Shown here one piece after another: positions 33,701-47,068 of a DNA stretch of 64,000 nt (positions are counted from its first letter, which is position 1; each line of letters opens with the position of its first letter). Under the pieces are notes generated by a model. That model had not been told where the DNA came from. It saw only the letters and a list, made by a program, of their open reading frames with translations, and ran no database searches. Source of the DNA: Labyrinthula sp. Ha (Eukaryota; Sar; Bigyra; Labyrinthulida; Labyrinthulaceae); assembly GCA_015227615.1 (NCBI GenBank), contig JAALGZ010000016.1, positions 496,001 to 560,000 of the forward strand, written 5' to 3'. The position numbers and the translations under genes are program-made.

Positions 33701-36700
33701 CTCAAATGAATAACTTTAACCTCTTGCAATAGCGATATACCTTTTCCATTTTGCTATAGTACAAAAATTTTAATAATTATTGAAGACTCTAGGCGAGCAA
33801 TTTTGATTATCATTCAAATCATAATCTAGATCATGAGATAGCACATTCCATGTACTTTGTAGATAACTTTTTTGAAAGTTGTGCGGAAATTTGAGTGCAA
33901 AATATTAGATATTAGTAACGTTTACTTAACCCCCCCTTGCGCATTTTACAGCAGATGCGTTGAATATATCACCATTTTTGGGTATAAACTTTGTAGTTAA
34001 AATAATTGAGTTTGAGATAAGTTTACCATCTCTTTATGATTATAACCTTTCACAAACTTTGGTTCTATCTAAATTTGTATTGTAATTGTGGTTCATCTGT
34101 CGGATTTGTATTAGGAAATAAATGGGAACATTGCTGACTAGGAGAAAGAAAAGTCACGATACTAGTCTAATAATCGCTAGCGCTATTTAAGAAAATGGAA
34201 ATTTAAGTTTGTAGTATAAGGTATTAGATTTGTTTCTTTAAGTTGTCTTGGAAGGTTAATAAATTTCAAGGGTTACTTAATTTTACATTGTAGCCCAGCA
34301 TTGCATTGGTTGATTGGGTGTAAAAGTACTAATAGAATCAAAACACTCATGTGATATTCAAAGAAAGAGTTTCGGACAGTGTATTTTTAGGTATGATTTC
34401 CTCATTTTTTTTCTATCCAGGAGTGAATTAGGCATATTTAAAAGGATGATAAAATTTTCGCGTGGAGAATTCCGCCTAAATGTCTCTCTTTAAACACGTC
34501 TAGGACCAGTTTTAATATTTATTGTCACAACAAACACATTTCAAAGCCTTTCGTACTACCTCTTAATATATATATCAGTCATGAATACGTAACCCTTTCT
34601 TATTAGTCGGATAGTTGAGTCTTGGCAAATTTTAGTATATAACTGGTGTTTCAACGGAATTTAGTGATTTCAAGAGTCAGATATTACTAAGGACAAATAA
34701 GATGAATTTGAGCACTTACTATCAAAAGAACACATTCTATTAATAACAGCTAATTAAATTAAAATAAAGCTGGACAATTTCTTAATATGAATAAATATTT
34801 CGAGTCTATTATTCCAATAGCCAATTTTTTATTAACCAGTGCTGTTGATGCATGATATTCAGTGCCTTAAATATTAGCCTTTTAATAAGAAATATGATTT
34901 GGTATTTTTCAGTCTATATGTGGTAATAGTTGCCACTTTAATTCTAGTTTACAACTACTCAGAGTTACACATATATATATATGCTAAGGTAGGATTTGGT
35001 TTTTTACCAAAATTAGTTTACATTTGTTAACACTGCAGAGTTGACTTATCGTTTGTTAAAAATTCTTGAGAAAATCAGAGTCTATGCGCATGGAAGTACG
35101 ATTTCTGGGTCAATTCTAGCAATGAAAATTAAAAAAAAAGTTACAAAACACAGCAAACAAAGAGAGTTTAGATTGAAGTTAGAGAAAGCAGACCCTGTTG
35201 TCTTTGTATACATTTCCATCTAATTTAACAACAAAGCACGAGCTCTTACACTTAAATACATCAGAAAATCGGCTTCAGTAAATATATTTTTGCAAGATAA
35301 AATGGCACCATTTTTATTAATACTTATGCCGTCTATATCAATTTACATGTATTTCTCAATACTTTACAGAGGTAAACAAGTTTTTTTAGGAATTTCGAAT
35401 ATTATGAAAGAGGTTTGTAAAATTAAAAGAAATAAGAACTTTAAAATTTCTTTATTTCTTTCTTAAATGGCTACAAATTAACGGTAGATAAGGTTAGAGT
35501 CAAATTTCATGATATATGACCTATTAAAAGTTCGGTTTTGGCCATTATAAAGGTGAGTTTGGAGTAAAGTTAAATTAAGCAAAATAACTTTTGTAGAGAC
35601 TAACGGGGAAATTCTTATAGGTTCTTCAAATAAACTCAGAGGAACCATAAATTGTCTATACTTATAAGTAACAACCACTATTTAGAGCGCTTCATTACTT
35701 GGTATCACCCATTCATGAATATTTGACATTTAAGGGTATTCTTTTTCAGAGTTTCTGAGACATTGTAAATAGGATACATTATTGGAAAATCTTTACAGAA
35801 TAATATAATTGTTGATCAGACTTTTTTATAGACCTAAGTTTACCCATTCCTTTGACTGGTGTGGTTGGTTCAGGTTCTAGACGAGTATTTCTTGAGGTAT
35901 TACACTGATTGAAGTTGAAGAAAACAACATTTTGCCCCCAATAGCGATTTTTTAAACATAAAATTATACTAAAAACTAAAATTAAAAATTAAGGTTCTTG
36001 TTTTTATTATTTGGAGATTGCCTAGTACAAAAATTTAGGAGATTATACCAAAACTGAGTGATTTTGTATTTTCAGATGTGCAGATTTTCAACATTTGACT
36101 TTTCTGAGTAAAGTTTAGCTCATTTACACTTAAATAGAGAAGATAAGTCTTCATAAGTGGTTTCAAGAGTTATACTTGATAAGTCTCTAGGATATTGAAA
36201 GAATTAGAACCATCTATAGAGCTATTATTCGATATTTTATGTTTGAATGTATGTTTTTTTAGAGGTCTGTAAACATAGTAAAAAGTATCCTTGAGATTAG
36301 CCCTTTTTAAGGTTTTAAGTACTCATTCTTATTGAATAGTTAAGCAAAACTATTAAAAAATCTGTTCAATGCAAAAAACTTAGTAGATGAAAATATTGTA
36401 TATGATTAAGATTCCGTAACAAAAAACTAAAAAATATTATATACGTTATTTTCAATAATCATTGTTTTTAGAGTTTGTATTATTTTAGCCCTATAAATAT
36501 TCACTATAAGTAGTGTTAAGTTAGAATAAAGCATTTTTTAAAGATTTTGGGTAGAGCGGAAAAGGCATTTCAGATTGTTTGGTCATTATACTGCATTTTA
36601 GAAAAAATGCTTAACACAGCTGTGACGATAATCTAAAAATGAAAATATATAGCATTATTGTCTAGTATACGATTTAAATATAATATAAGAGCTATAATTG

Positions 36701-39700
36701 AGAGCTTACAGGAAGACTCTAACTTATTTTTTCATTGCTGCCTATTTGATATAAAATGAGTTTATCAAGATCTGGTAGTAACTATTATACAACCAAAACC
36801 CAAATGTTTCGAGTTTGCAGTTATACTGTATCTGTGGAAAGATCTTTGAAATAACTCTCAGAAACTGTGTTTAGTTTTTTGCAAGTTACTAAGTTCACTG
36901 AGAAATATAATTTTTATTTTTTACGCGTATTTCACCAAGACTACAGGTTAGTCCTTAGAGAATAGAACAGGAAAGTCTCTAAGACTCCCTAAATTTCGAA
37001 AATATAAGAATAGCTGTTAGTTTTCTTTTTAAAAAACAGTTTCATAGATTATCATAGGTCTGTAAAAAACAATGAAGTCAGATACATAAAGAAGAAAATT
37101 TTGACGGGGTAATAGTATATATTTCCAAGAAATATGAATCCTAAGTATAAGAATCAGTAAATTTAAAAAAAATAATGAATAGAAATCACAATGTATTAGA
37201 GGAACTAATTTAGAGTAGTCCATATTTAACTTTATTATTAAAAAAGAGAATATTCCGGGAAAAAGTTATTTTACTCATAGACTTCTTTTGATAGTGTATC
37301 GATGTGAGATTTGTATTATTGATTATTATGAAATAGTTAGATATATATGATTGGTTGAGTAGACTGAAGTGATTGGATGAATACTATGACCATAAGAGTC
37401 ATAGTGAGAATTCAACAAAAAAAGGGAAAAGAAAGAATAAAAGTCAAGTTAAGGTTAACATTAAAGAAGGAACGCAATCAATACAAGTACAACTGGTCGG
37501 GGAAACTAAGAGAGAACGTTTAGGTGATACCTATCTACTTGACGCTACAAGATACCAAATAGATCCAATAGTTAAGTATTATTGTATTACAGTATAACAT
37601 TACTGTAAATACCGCCTAGAAATTAATCAATCAATGAAAAACACACATTTATAAATTATTCATTGGCTCGTATCTCAACAAATACTGCGAGTTAGAAGAC
37701 GATGTTCATACCAATCTAAAGCTCTAAACTTGAACTTTAAGCTTTTGCACTTTTCTGGATACTTATTTAAACTGTTACTTAGTATACCTCGTTTCTTTCC
37801 TCTCATTAATTTTTACAGACACAAATATCAACATACATTATTTTCGTTAGGGTTTTGCGCTTTAATGCATATGTGACATACATTTAACCTAAATTACAAC
37901 TATGAAATCTCTAATAACCACTTAAAAATATAAAATAGCTTTCAAAACAGAGAAATTTTCATTATTTTCTTTTCGTATTTAGCATTCTAATACGTCTTAG
38001 TATTCTGTTGTAGCTAATAATATTATGTCTTCACAGTAGAGAGCAAATCTCATTATACATAGTCGCTGCAACTTCATAACGAAGCGTAGTATGAGTTGAG
38101 ATAGGCGAAACAAAAGATGACCAGTATTTTGTACAAAGAAATTTTTAGCATCATTCAATCATTTTCCTACCTTAAGAACTTCTTCAGAGGTAAAACTTTA
38201 ACTGAAGATTCTTGTTTTCTAATTGTATAAATACTAGCTTTAGCAACCTTAGCGCATCAGGTATAAACTTGAAGGCCAACCACTTCTGCATACATAATAA
38301 CATAGGCAGCCATTTTATATATCACTTTACCTCCTTAACTCTTGCATGTACAGATTTGCAACGATTAGCACCTTCATATGACTCTTACTGTATAGGACTA
38401 CAGAATACGAGACTAGTCATTTGGACACGGTGATAGCAAGAAAAGTCTCATCATGGGATTGGTTTCTTAAAATGAGAGTTTCAGTAGAAAAAAAAAGAAT
38501 TTCTGGCTTATTATCGTACTTTCCAGATAGACAAGCGGGTTATTCGGGATGATTTAACACTAATCTTCATAAAAGGGTAGGGGAAAACCGGAATAGGTAT
38601 TTGGATTCTATGTTTTTGCTACTCTCCTAACAAGATAAGTAATCCCTACGTCAATAGGATTGCAGCTATTCTACTTCCCGCTTCATCAATCGATATCATC
38701 TCCAATTTACAAGAAAGATTTTAAGGTTTGAACGCAATTTGCATTGTGCGAAATATAACTATTTTTTAATACAGAAGATGCAAAAGAATAATGAGTCTAT
38801 AAACTATGCAGACAAAAATAAACTGTTATTATTATTAATTAAGCATTCAGGATAAATAGCATTCAACAATGAATACTTGACAAAGTAGAAAGCAGGTATT
38901 AAGAATACACCGCCCGATCAAAAATGTCTAATTCTAGTATTTCTTGTGAATTAGCGGGTTTACCCAGCCTGAAAAACTTCTTGTTTCATTCTGATATTGA
39001 ATGTATTTCTTCTTGGACACTATAGTGCGTATTTTTCTTAACTCTACTAAACCAAGAAACCAAAATATAAATTTTATATTCAATCTTGGCGCCTTTAAAA
39101 TTCAACCTCCTAAGCATCGATGTTTCTGATGCCACAACTCCTTCAAAACAAATATTATGTCTACAGCAAACATGTAATAAATATGATTATAATTATAAAT
39201 TAACGAAAAAAAGGTTTTACCGGGTAAAGGGCGAAGTTCTAAGAATAAGAAAATCATATCTACGAGAGTGTATAAAGAATATATCCCTTAATTTTTGAAA
39301 ATTATTTGTAACCATATTAGTTGCTAAGAGAGATTAAAGAGGGAATATTAAGACTAAGTTGTTTCCTTTCACTCAGGGTATTGTAGATAAATGAAGCTAC
39401 ATTGTTAGCTTATAAAACTAAATAAATAAAGATAAATATAACAGGGTAATTACTATAATGTGCTTCATAAGGAAGTTCAAACAATTAAGAAAAGAGAGAA
39501 TGAATAAGATATATTGTAGCTTTAGCCCTTTGCTCCGGGTAGACAGTACATAAAAAAAGCAACGAAGAAGCAAAAAAAATGCAAAGGAAGAACACCATAT
39601 TCTCTTCAACTACGCATGAGCTTCCTAACTAAATTACAATTAAGGGCGTTCTATGCTAACACTCCACATGCACAGAGGAACTTCTAGATAGGTACAAAGA

Positions 39701-39957
39701 TAAAACAAATAGAATTTCGTTTAGCTTATGGAGTGAAAAAATCTCTCTTAAAGATTACCATTTATTCCACATGAAGTTCTTTTCTTCTCTTTAGGAAAAA
39801 CAAAATAGTTTTATATTTCAACCTGAGTTTAAAACCAAATGACTTTATAGTCATAAAACTAAATAATGGAAAGTCCTTCGAAATAAAATGGTTTAGAAAA
39901 TAAACTATCATATACTTCATCTTGTACTTCATAATTCTTCATTCAAATATTTTTACG
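27759..39957. other. 12-kb AT-rich gene desert
   Basis: No frame longer than about 75 codons and none with a recognisable domain. Short AT dinucleotide runs occur (around 33593-33607 and 34973-34983). By eye, many lines between about 31 and 37 kb have more G than C on the + strand, an impression rather than a count. No LTRs, reverse transcriptase fragments or tRNAs were recognised. It could be decayed transposon sequence, a long non-coding locus or ordinary intergenic DNA. Confidence 0.5.
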
Positions 39958-40878
39958 TTATTCGTATTTATATTTCGCTCTGAACTCTTCATAAGAAGTA
40001 TATCCATACTTCTCTTCAATAAGATCTTTCCAAGTCTTTGCAATCAACTCTTTCACAACATCTGGAATCATTTTCCCGTCTCCAGTCTTTCCAGATCTTA
40101 CTAATTTAGCACCAGCGCCTTCAAACGTCTTTCTTGCTTCTGGAATATTTTCAAGTGCTCTTCTCATAATCTCTTTATGTGTAAACTTTTCTTTATGCTC
40201 TTTCATAAACTCAAGAGAAGACATTCTTTCTGCTGTATCGCAACGTTTGTTAAACTCTTCTTCGGGAAGTTTACCTAAACCCATAAATCTAGCTATTTTT
40301 TCAATATTTTCTCTCGGTTTTTCTTTCATATCTTCATAAAAAAGAAAAAGAATATTTTCTGGGTTCTTTTTTGCAGCTTCAATATATGAAACAATATGAT
40401 CAATTGGAAGTCCAAATATACCACTATCTTCATAAATTAACTTCCCAAAGGCTTCCATTGAACAAGTTGACGTATTCGCTATTGGAGAAGTAAGCATAAA
40501 GTGATATAAAGAAACAAAAGCATCCTTTGGTTCTCTAGTAACAGCAATATATTTTCCTCCTTTAGCTATAGATTCATAAGTATCATGACTTTTGAATACT
40601 CTTGGGTTATATTTCTGTTCGTCATTTAAGTCTTGACCTACATCATGGGCCACAACATCCCAAGGAGTTTCTAAAATAAGGTCTTTGAAATCCATATCTC
40701 CATTTGAGCGCAACATATGACAGATTTGTAACGTCCAGGTCGTACCGCATTTTCCAGCAGTCGCTACAAAGACATCATCGTCCCTTGGTTTGAAAGTTCT
40801 GCCCAATTCTATTGACTTAGGAGTGAAAAACCCATCCATTCGGGCTTTCGCTTCTGCAAGTACCTCTTCAGTATCCAT
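39958..40878 (-). CDS. Cytosolic-type sulfotransferase, copy 1
   Basis: 306 residues, ATG start, single exon. It transfers sulfate from PAPS to a hydroxyl or amine of a small acceptor. The PAPS-binding elements are visible: the 5'-phosphosulfate loop G-K-C-G-T-T-W (42-48), the 3'-phosphate site R-E-P-K-D-A-F-V-S (115-123), and R-S-G-K-T-G near 265 matching the R-x-G-x-x-G motif. H98 in F-K-S-H is placed like the catalytic histidine of SULT enzymes. There is no signal peptide or membrane anchor, so it is probably soluble and cytosolic. A close paralogue lies 19 kb away on the same strand (59424-60344), about 82% identical in protein by eye. An LTR retrotransposon begins 171 bp upstream of the start codon, within the likely promoter. 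The acceptor is unknown. Confidence 0.93.
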   Translation of the reverse strand: MDTEEVLAEAKARMDGFFTPKSIELGRTFKPRDDDVFVATAGKCGTTWTLQICHMLRSNGDMDFKDLILETPWDVVAHDVGQDLNDEQKYNPRVFKSHDTYESIAKGGKYIAVTREPKDAFVSLYHFMLTSPIANTSTCSMEAFGKLIYEDSGIFGLPIDHIVSYIEAAKKNPENILFLFYEDMKEKPRENIEKIARFMGLGKLPEEEFNKRCDTAERMSSLEFMKEHKEKFTHKEIMRRALENIPEARKTFEGAGAKLVRSGKTGDGKMIPDVVKELIAKTWKDLIEEKYGYTSYEEFRAKYKYE

Positions 40879-41043
40879 ATTTAGCTTTGACTTTATTTAA
40901 TAATACGGGTTTAAGAAATAGTACGAAATGAAAAGTAGTAAATCAAACTGGTTTCCTAAGTAGATAGTGTACCGAAGAACTCAGTTGTCACTGGTGCGGT
41001 TCAATCTTCAAAGTGTGTACTCTAAATTTCTTATCGGTATATT

Positions 41044-41048
41044 AACGG
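41044..41048. repeat. Target-site duplication, left copy
   Basis: AACGG immediately before the 5' LTR, repeated immediately after the 3' LTR. Five base pairs is the usual duplication length for Ty3-type integrases. This pairing also sets both LTRs to the same 478-bp length. Confidence 0.9.
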
Positions 41049-41526
41049 TGTTGGAAAAATATAAGTGAGTAGTTCGTTTTGTCGATATATAGATGGTAGG
41101 AGTCGAGAAGCTGATGTCCAATACCTATTTGGTGTTGAAAATTGGCAGTGTAGTCAAGATATGGGATTTTGCTTTTATTTATTTTATGCAACGATATTTC
41201 GCACTTGGAGTAATGCAATATGGTGATGTTTTGTAAACCCTAATAACTGATGACGTGGTTTGAAGTAAAATATAGTGGAGCTGGGAGGAAAATATACAGA
41301 CACTGTTGTCCTGGGCATAAAATCTGGTGAAGATGAAAGATGAGTGACGAACCACGGACCAGTAAGGAAGGGAGAAAGAAATATAAAAAAGTGATGATGA
41401 GTTTTTGAGTGGTCGAAAATAGTTTGGAGGGCAGAATTTAATATAAGTCAAGAAAAAGTAGAAGTTTGATTTAAATTCGCGAGAAGTTTAAGAGTTAATT
41501 AATTGAGTTTTAGAAAAGTACTCAAT
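41049..41526 (+). repeat. 5' LTR
   Basis: 478 bp, beginning TGTTGG and ending ACTCAAT. It aligns without gaps to 48377-48854. The end was set by the target duplication; the exact last one or two bases are ambiguous because the internal sequence also starts with AT. Confidence 0.92.
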
Positions 41527-41783
41527 ATTGGATCCAATATTCATAACAATAGTACGAATTTTATTATGAAGAGAAGTGAAATGCTGAATCAAGACCCACC
41601 TCTTACCAGATCTAAGGGTGGGGTAAATTTAAGAAGAGCTGTCACATCTGAGATTAGTCAACAGAACGTGATAATCCATGACGGTGATAACACAGACGAC
41701 CAAGAGAGAGAGAAGTAGAAGACATTGTTGAAAGGGAGGAGGCACCTCAAACCCCTCCTACCCCAAGCGGGGAAAGAGTCGCC

Positions 41784-43235
41784 TTGGACCAGATAACTGT
41801 ATCCAGGGAAAGTTGGAAGTCCATCCAGCAGAATTATGAGGATCTCCAACTTAAGATGAACACATTAATAAAGAGCCTGGGGTCCAGTATACCCCTAGAA
41901 AATAACAAACAAATAAAAAGAAACCTGTTTAAGAAGAAGCAAAGGAAGAGAAGATCAAGAAAGGTGAAAGAAGAAGTGTCGGAGAGTGAAGAAAGTTCGG
42001 AATCGTCATCTTTGTCCTCACCAGAGTCGCAATATAGTGATGGCGAGGAGGAGAGGTTAAAAGAGAGTGAGAAAAATAGAGCCAGAGAGGAGAAATATAA
42101 AGGGAAACCTATTCTCCACTCGCTAGATCCAGGTAAAGTGTCTGTATTTCTTGAAGAGCTTGAAGTATATGAAGAGAATGTTGTAAAAGGAAGATTGAGG
42201 TTGCCAAGTGCTGACATTGTCTTGTGTGTAAATAACAATGTGCAAGTCATGTTGACAGAGGAGGGAGTAAATCTGATGAGCAGAAAGAATGTGATAAAAT
42301 ACTTGACCAAGATCAGAGAACTACAAAATAAAGGAAAAGAGAAGATACTCATGCGTAGGGTTGAGGCGCTAACATGGACCAACGAAGGAACTCCAATGAA
42401 ATCCATGGGCAAGTTCTTGAAAGAGATAACCGAAACGACAAGGGGAGTGAAGTGGGAGACCAGGTCGATGGAGAAGGAGTTTTGTTGCAAGGCCATCAAA
42501 AAACTTCCTTTTGAGTTCGGTTCCATAAAGGCTAAAGAAACTCAAAGTATTAAGAAGTGGAAGTCGATACCAAAGTTGAAGAGAGAGCTAACCCAAGCAG
42601 CAATTGTAATTTCAGAATGGGATTTACAAAGTCCCGCTCTGAAGCTGCTAACGGGGGAGCTGAGTGCAAAGAGACCTAAGAACATAACAAAGAGTGAAGA
42701 AAAATCCTTAAATAATCCGAGGGGTTCAAGAAGCGAAGAAGCGGGACCGGAGAAGGTATCAAAGTCCACGTTGGACAATGGAGCTGTCAGGCACCATATG
42801 CCCCGGTCGTGGTCCAAGGAAAAGAGGAAACAATATGGTACGGACCATAACTTGTGCCTCTTTTGCTACGCCACCAACCACCGCTTCGAGAATTGTGAGT
42901 TAGTTAAGAAGAGGGATGCTGATCGGAAACAGACGGTGAACGAAATGAGGGTATCGCAGGAAGGAGGTGAAATAGATGAAGGAGAAGAAGAGGAACAAAG
43001 TGATGGAGAAGAATCTGTATTTGTGGGAGTGATCGAGGTCCTAGATGTAGAGGAAGATGTATTAAGTGAGGAAGAAGAAGGAGTGATAGGGTCTATGAAT
43101 CCAGTTGATCTAGGCGAGATGCTAGTTGAAGAAGAGTTTGAGGTCGGTAGAGATGTTGGAAAGTCGCATGTAGATGACCCAAAGGTGCAAGAATACCTAA
43201 GAAATAAAATAAAAAGAAAGTGCTTGGGAGTTTAG
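41784..43235 (+). mobile_element. Gag-like region of the LTR element
   Basis: An open stretch of about 480 codons. The first third is highly charged (Lys/Arg/Glu/Ser-rich). A C-x2-C-x4-H-x4-C zinc knuckle (C-L-F-C...H...C) lies near codon 360, typical of nucleocapsid, followed by an acidic tail. The true start is unclear, since the open frame has no ATG at its left end. No protease motif occurs between the knuckle and the reverse transcriptase, unlike the usual Ty3 order. Confidence 0.8.
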
Positions 43236-44200
43236 AAGGCCAAATAATTGATGAGAAGCAAGCCAAGGAACTGGAGAGCATCCTGGTAGAGCATATTGAT
43301 GCCTTTGGTTCTAAAATTGCAAAGTGCGATTTTAATTCTCTAACGCCTATGAAAATAGAATTAAAAGAAGGAGTCACCGAATATGTGAGTAAGCCATATC
43401 CCATGTCCAAGGTGAACATGGAAGCGCTGAAAGCAAAGTTGAGGGAACTTGAGGATATGGGTATGATCCGTAGGGAGCCCAATCCTTTCTTTTCCTCGGC
43501 GGTAATTATGGTTCCAAAACCCGGCAAGAAAGATGAGTTCCGGATGGTTGTTGATCTGCGAAGATGCAATCGGTCCGTGAAAGCAACAGGAGTAGATGTA
43601 CCAGATTTGGAGACGCAACTGGCCTGGTTCAGCGGGTCGGAAAAATACTTCGGCAGCTTTGACGGACTTAGTGGCTTTGACTACCTAAGAATAGAAGAAG
43701 GAGCGGAAAAATACCTGGGTATGGTAACCTCCTGAGGTTGCTACACCATTCTCATGGCTCCACAAGGATATGTTAATACCCCTCAAATATATCAAGAACG
43801 GGTAATAAACGAAGTGTTGGGAGGAGTGTCGAGTGATAGTATGTTTGAAAACGGGGTTCTTCAGTGGATAGACGATTCGCTCCTATATTCATCAGCATGG
43901 GAGGAATACAAAAATACCCTGGGGAACTTTCTTTCGAGGTGCATAAATAAGAATTTTCGATTGAATCTGGATAAATGCGACTTGATATGTAGGCAGGTTG
44001 CATGGTGCGGAAGGATCATTAGTGACGGTAGTTGGAGGTATGATGATAAGTATTTTGTGAAGTTGTCAAATGTAGGGTTGGTGAGAAAGATGGGTCAGTT
44101 GGAGGACTTGGTGTACGTAAGTACCTGGTTGTCTTCTAGCGTTCCTGATCTGGCAAAAAGCGGCATTATTTGGGCGAAAAAAAATGAAAACTCTTGAGAA
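43220..44200 (+). mobile_element. Reverse transcriptase region of the LTR element
   Basis: Ty3-type RT motifs are visible: V-P-K-P-G-K-K-D-E-F-R-M-V-V-D-L-R, then S-F-D-G-L-S-G-F-D-Y, and the catalytic box W-I-D-D-S-L-L-Y-S. The region follows the gag-like frame with a small overlap in another frame, an arrangement Ty3 relatives use for programmed frameshifting. It is part of a broken element and treated as a fossil. Confidence 0.88.
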
Positions 44201-45206
44201 GAAGCTAAAAGATAAATACAAGAAGAAAATGAACAAACACCAGAGTCGGGCAGCTTCGATTGAAGAATGGTGGGAGGACAGTGATCAAAAGGAGGTGACC
44301 AGGTTTATGGATTCCATTTCGGTTTGTTCTCAGCGCAGCCTAAAATTATATCAGAAAGAAAATAAGATTGCCCTGTTCACCGATGTCAGCTTCCAGTTTT
44401 GGTCAGGAGTACTAAGTTTGTGGGATAATGATGGTTGGTTGCCGAAATGCTTCGGAAGCGGAGAATTTGTTGGAAGCAGTATACATTGGAGCATGACGGA
44501 TAAAGAGTTATATCCCATCATTAAGCTCATGAAACGATACCGGTTTATTTTATTCAGTCAACTGCTTCCAATAAATCTCTATACTGATCACAAGAATTTA
44601 ACGTATTTGATGACCCCTAAGAAGGATATGAAAACTGCCACGTTCGGTAGAGTTCAACGCTGGATCCTTACCATGCAAGAATTCGATGTCATCATTCATC
44701 ACCTATCGGGTGAGCGAAATGTTTTGGCAGATCTTCTTATCCGATGGGGGTACGTGGAATCCAAGGAGACAGTGGAGTTAAAGGAGAAGTTGGTGGATAG
44801 TAATGAGGATGTAGGTTGGAGGATATGTTGGAAGGGCATCACATTCTTTGCCAACTTTAGAGATGTAAATATAGAAAAGAGAGAGATACGGAGTATGATC
44901 CAGACAAGCGACAGGGAGGAAATATTGGAGATACAAGAGGAAGGAGGAAAAGGATGGAGATTTGACCCAGAATTGGTGAAATTTGTAAGAGACAGAGTAG
45001 CAGTGCATTTTCCTAATAGAAAATATAAATACAAAATGATCACCTTGGTAGAAGTTAATAGATTCCAGGGTGAATTTGTCCAGGAGTGGAAGGATATGAA
45101 GCTTAAAAAGAATGCGAAGGGGTCGTGGGTAGATGATGCTGGTAGGATTGTGTTGCCTCAGATTATGGTGAAAAGGTTTGTAGTCACTGCTCATAACGCT
45201 TCATGA
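44184..45206 (+). mobile_element. RNase H region of the LTR element
   Basis: Ty3-type RNase H signatures: A-L-F-T-D-V-S (first Asp), M-T-D-K-E-L-Y-P-I-I (Glu) and N-L-Y-T-D-H-K-N-L (second Asp), then H-H-L-S-G-E-R-N-V-L-A-D, the classic end of the domain. The linker toward integrase occupies the rest. Confidence 0.88.
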
Positions 45207-46380
45207 CATGGTAGTGTGGATGAGGTTTTACGCATACTTGAACCTTTTTTCTTTGTTGGGGTTCCTAAAAGTAAACAGAAAATATTAGTACAAAATTTAA
45301 AGAGGTGGTGTCTACATTGCGACAAAGATGTGAAGATGATAAGAAGACCTTTACGTGAGACATACCATCCAGTTGAAGGAGAAGTTGTACTGTACATGGA
45401 TTTCTTGAAGGTAAAAGACTCCTACATCCTGGTCATCCTAGAAGATATATCAAGAAAAATATTGCTTATCGAGGATCCAAGCCCATGTGCAGCTGTAGTG
45501 GTAAAAGTACTGGTAACTTGGTGAGGAATTATTGGTCTGCCTGCTAGATTTGTTTTAGTCTCTGATAATGGATCGCATTTCAATAATGAGGTTATGAGAC
45601 AATTTGAGTCTAGATTTCCATCTGAGCATAAGTTATCAATTGTGTACAGCCCATGGAGCAACGGTTCGATTGAAATCATGGACCGATTTGTGCTAAGGGT
45701 GTTAAGACAATTATGTAGCTGCTATATGTTGGATAAGGATAAGTAGAGGGAAGTACTACCCCAAGTAATGGACGTAATAAATAATAGCAAATCCACGCAC
45801 GGTTTTTCTCCCAATGAACTAACGTCATATTTGGCTAAGGCTAAGGGGTTGCATGTGTTGAGTTCGGATAAAGGTGGAGATGTATTGCCAATGGTAATCC
45901 AAGGAAAGTTGAGGGAGTGTAAGAATCCAGTAAAATTCAAGGAAGCCGTCGATAAATTGTTGGAGATCATTTTGAGTAGGAGGAATAAATTAGAGCCAGT
46001 TATAAAAGAAAGCAGAGATATATCAAGAAGATACACAAACAAGAAGTTCCGATCATCCAAGGTTAACTTTGCCCCAGGTGACTTCATTCTAGTCTCTAGA
46101 ATAGGTACCCCATGGTTATGTGATAGGATAAGCCATAGGTGGATTGGTCCATAGTTAGTAGTTGGAGTAGAGGGTGAGCATTGTTATAAAGCGAAGAGTT
46201 TGGAAGGAAAGTTGAAGGTTGTTCATTCTCAGAGAATAACTTTATACCAGTCTGGGCCAGAAGATTTTAAGATATCTTCTGAAGTCAAGCACAGCTTCTA
46301 TTATAACCAAGGTCCATATCGAGGGAATAAATTCATAGATCTAAGAAGCATAGTTGACAGGCTTGAGTTGCTTGTTTGGT
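45207..46380 (+). mobile_element. Integrase region of the LTR element
   Basis: The retroviral-type integrase core is recognisable: Y-M-D-F-L (first Asp), V-S-D-N-G-S-H-F-N (second Asp) and S-N-G-S-I-E (Glu), in the expected order. A C-terminal F-A-P-G-D-F-I-L-V-S patch resembles the small beta-barrel tail of gypsy integrases. This region is visibly degraded. Confidence 0.82.
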
Positions 46381-47068
46381 AGAAAGGGTTCCCCAAAAGC
46401 GATGCAAACTGGCAAAGCTTTGCAAGGCTATATGAGGATGTCCCAAAGTTGGTGAAGAAATACATCATCAGTAGAAGTAATGATAGTGTAGAATTCGAGA
46501 AGGCGAGTAGATTGATCTAGGAGTAGGAGAGTAGTGGGGAATTTAGGGAGGTTAATGTTGTGGAAGAGACAGTGAGCAGAGTTCCTAGAAACACGTGGCT
46601 AAAAGGTAGATATAAAATAGTGAAATACCCAGCTAGAATGCGAGCCGTGGACGAAGGAATCGTTGGAAACTTGAGCAGGGCAAAGGGGTAGTCAGATAAG
46701 GAGAAGAAGATATTTGAAAGTTTGAATATGATGTTTGGAATCGGGTGTTGGGGGAAGATATGTGGGGTTGGGTGTTTGCCAGGAAAGACCAAGTCACAGA
46801 TGGTCACACTTCTTCAAGTAGAATTAGCCAGCCAATCAATCGGGGAATGTTCGGGGTTGAAGGTACCATTTAGGTATATTAAGGAGTTTAATGATAAAAG
46901 ATATGGTGTATTTAGAAGAGGAGGAATGATCGTTAGTAGAGGGAGAGAGAGGAATATAGAGGAGGCGAATAAAGAGAGGGAGTTGGTAAGGAGGCAGTTT
47001 GATAGTCATCAAGTCGAAGGAGTGGTGGAAATACCAGTGTTAGAATTTGAAGAGATCTTGAACCCAAG
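46381..47068 (+). mobile_element. Unassigned stretch between integrase and protease-like region
   Basis: About 690 bp inside the element. It contains charged, Gly/Arg-rich short frames (for example 46722-47078) with no family I recognise. It may be element-specific coding sequence linked to the unusual downstream protease and methyltransferase. Confidence 0.5.

Noticed and set aside
27759-39957. Small frames in the desert (for example 30523-30753, 37373-37597) as genes
   Set aside because: They are short and composition-driven, with no recognisable motif and no neighbouring exons that extend them.
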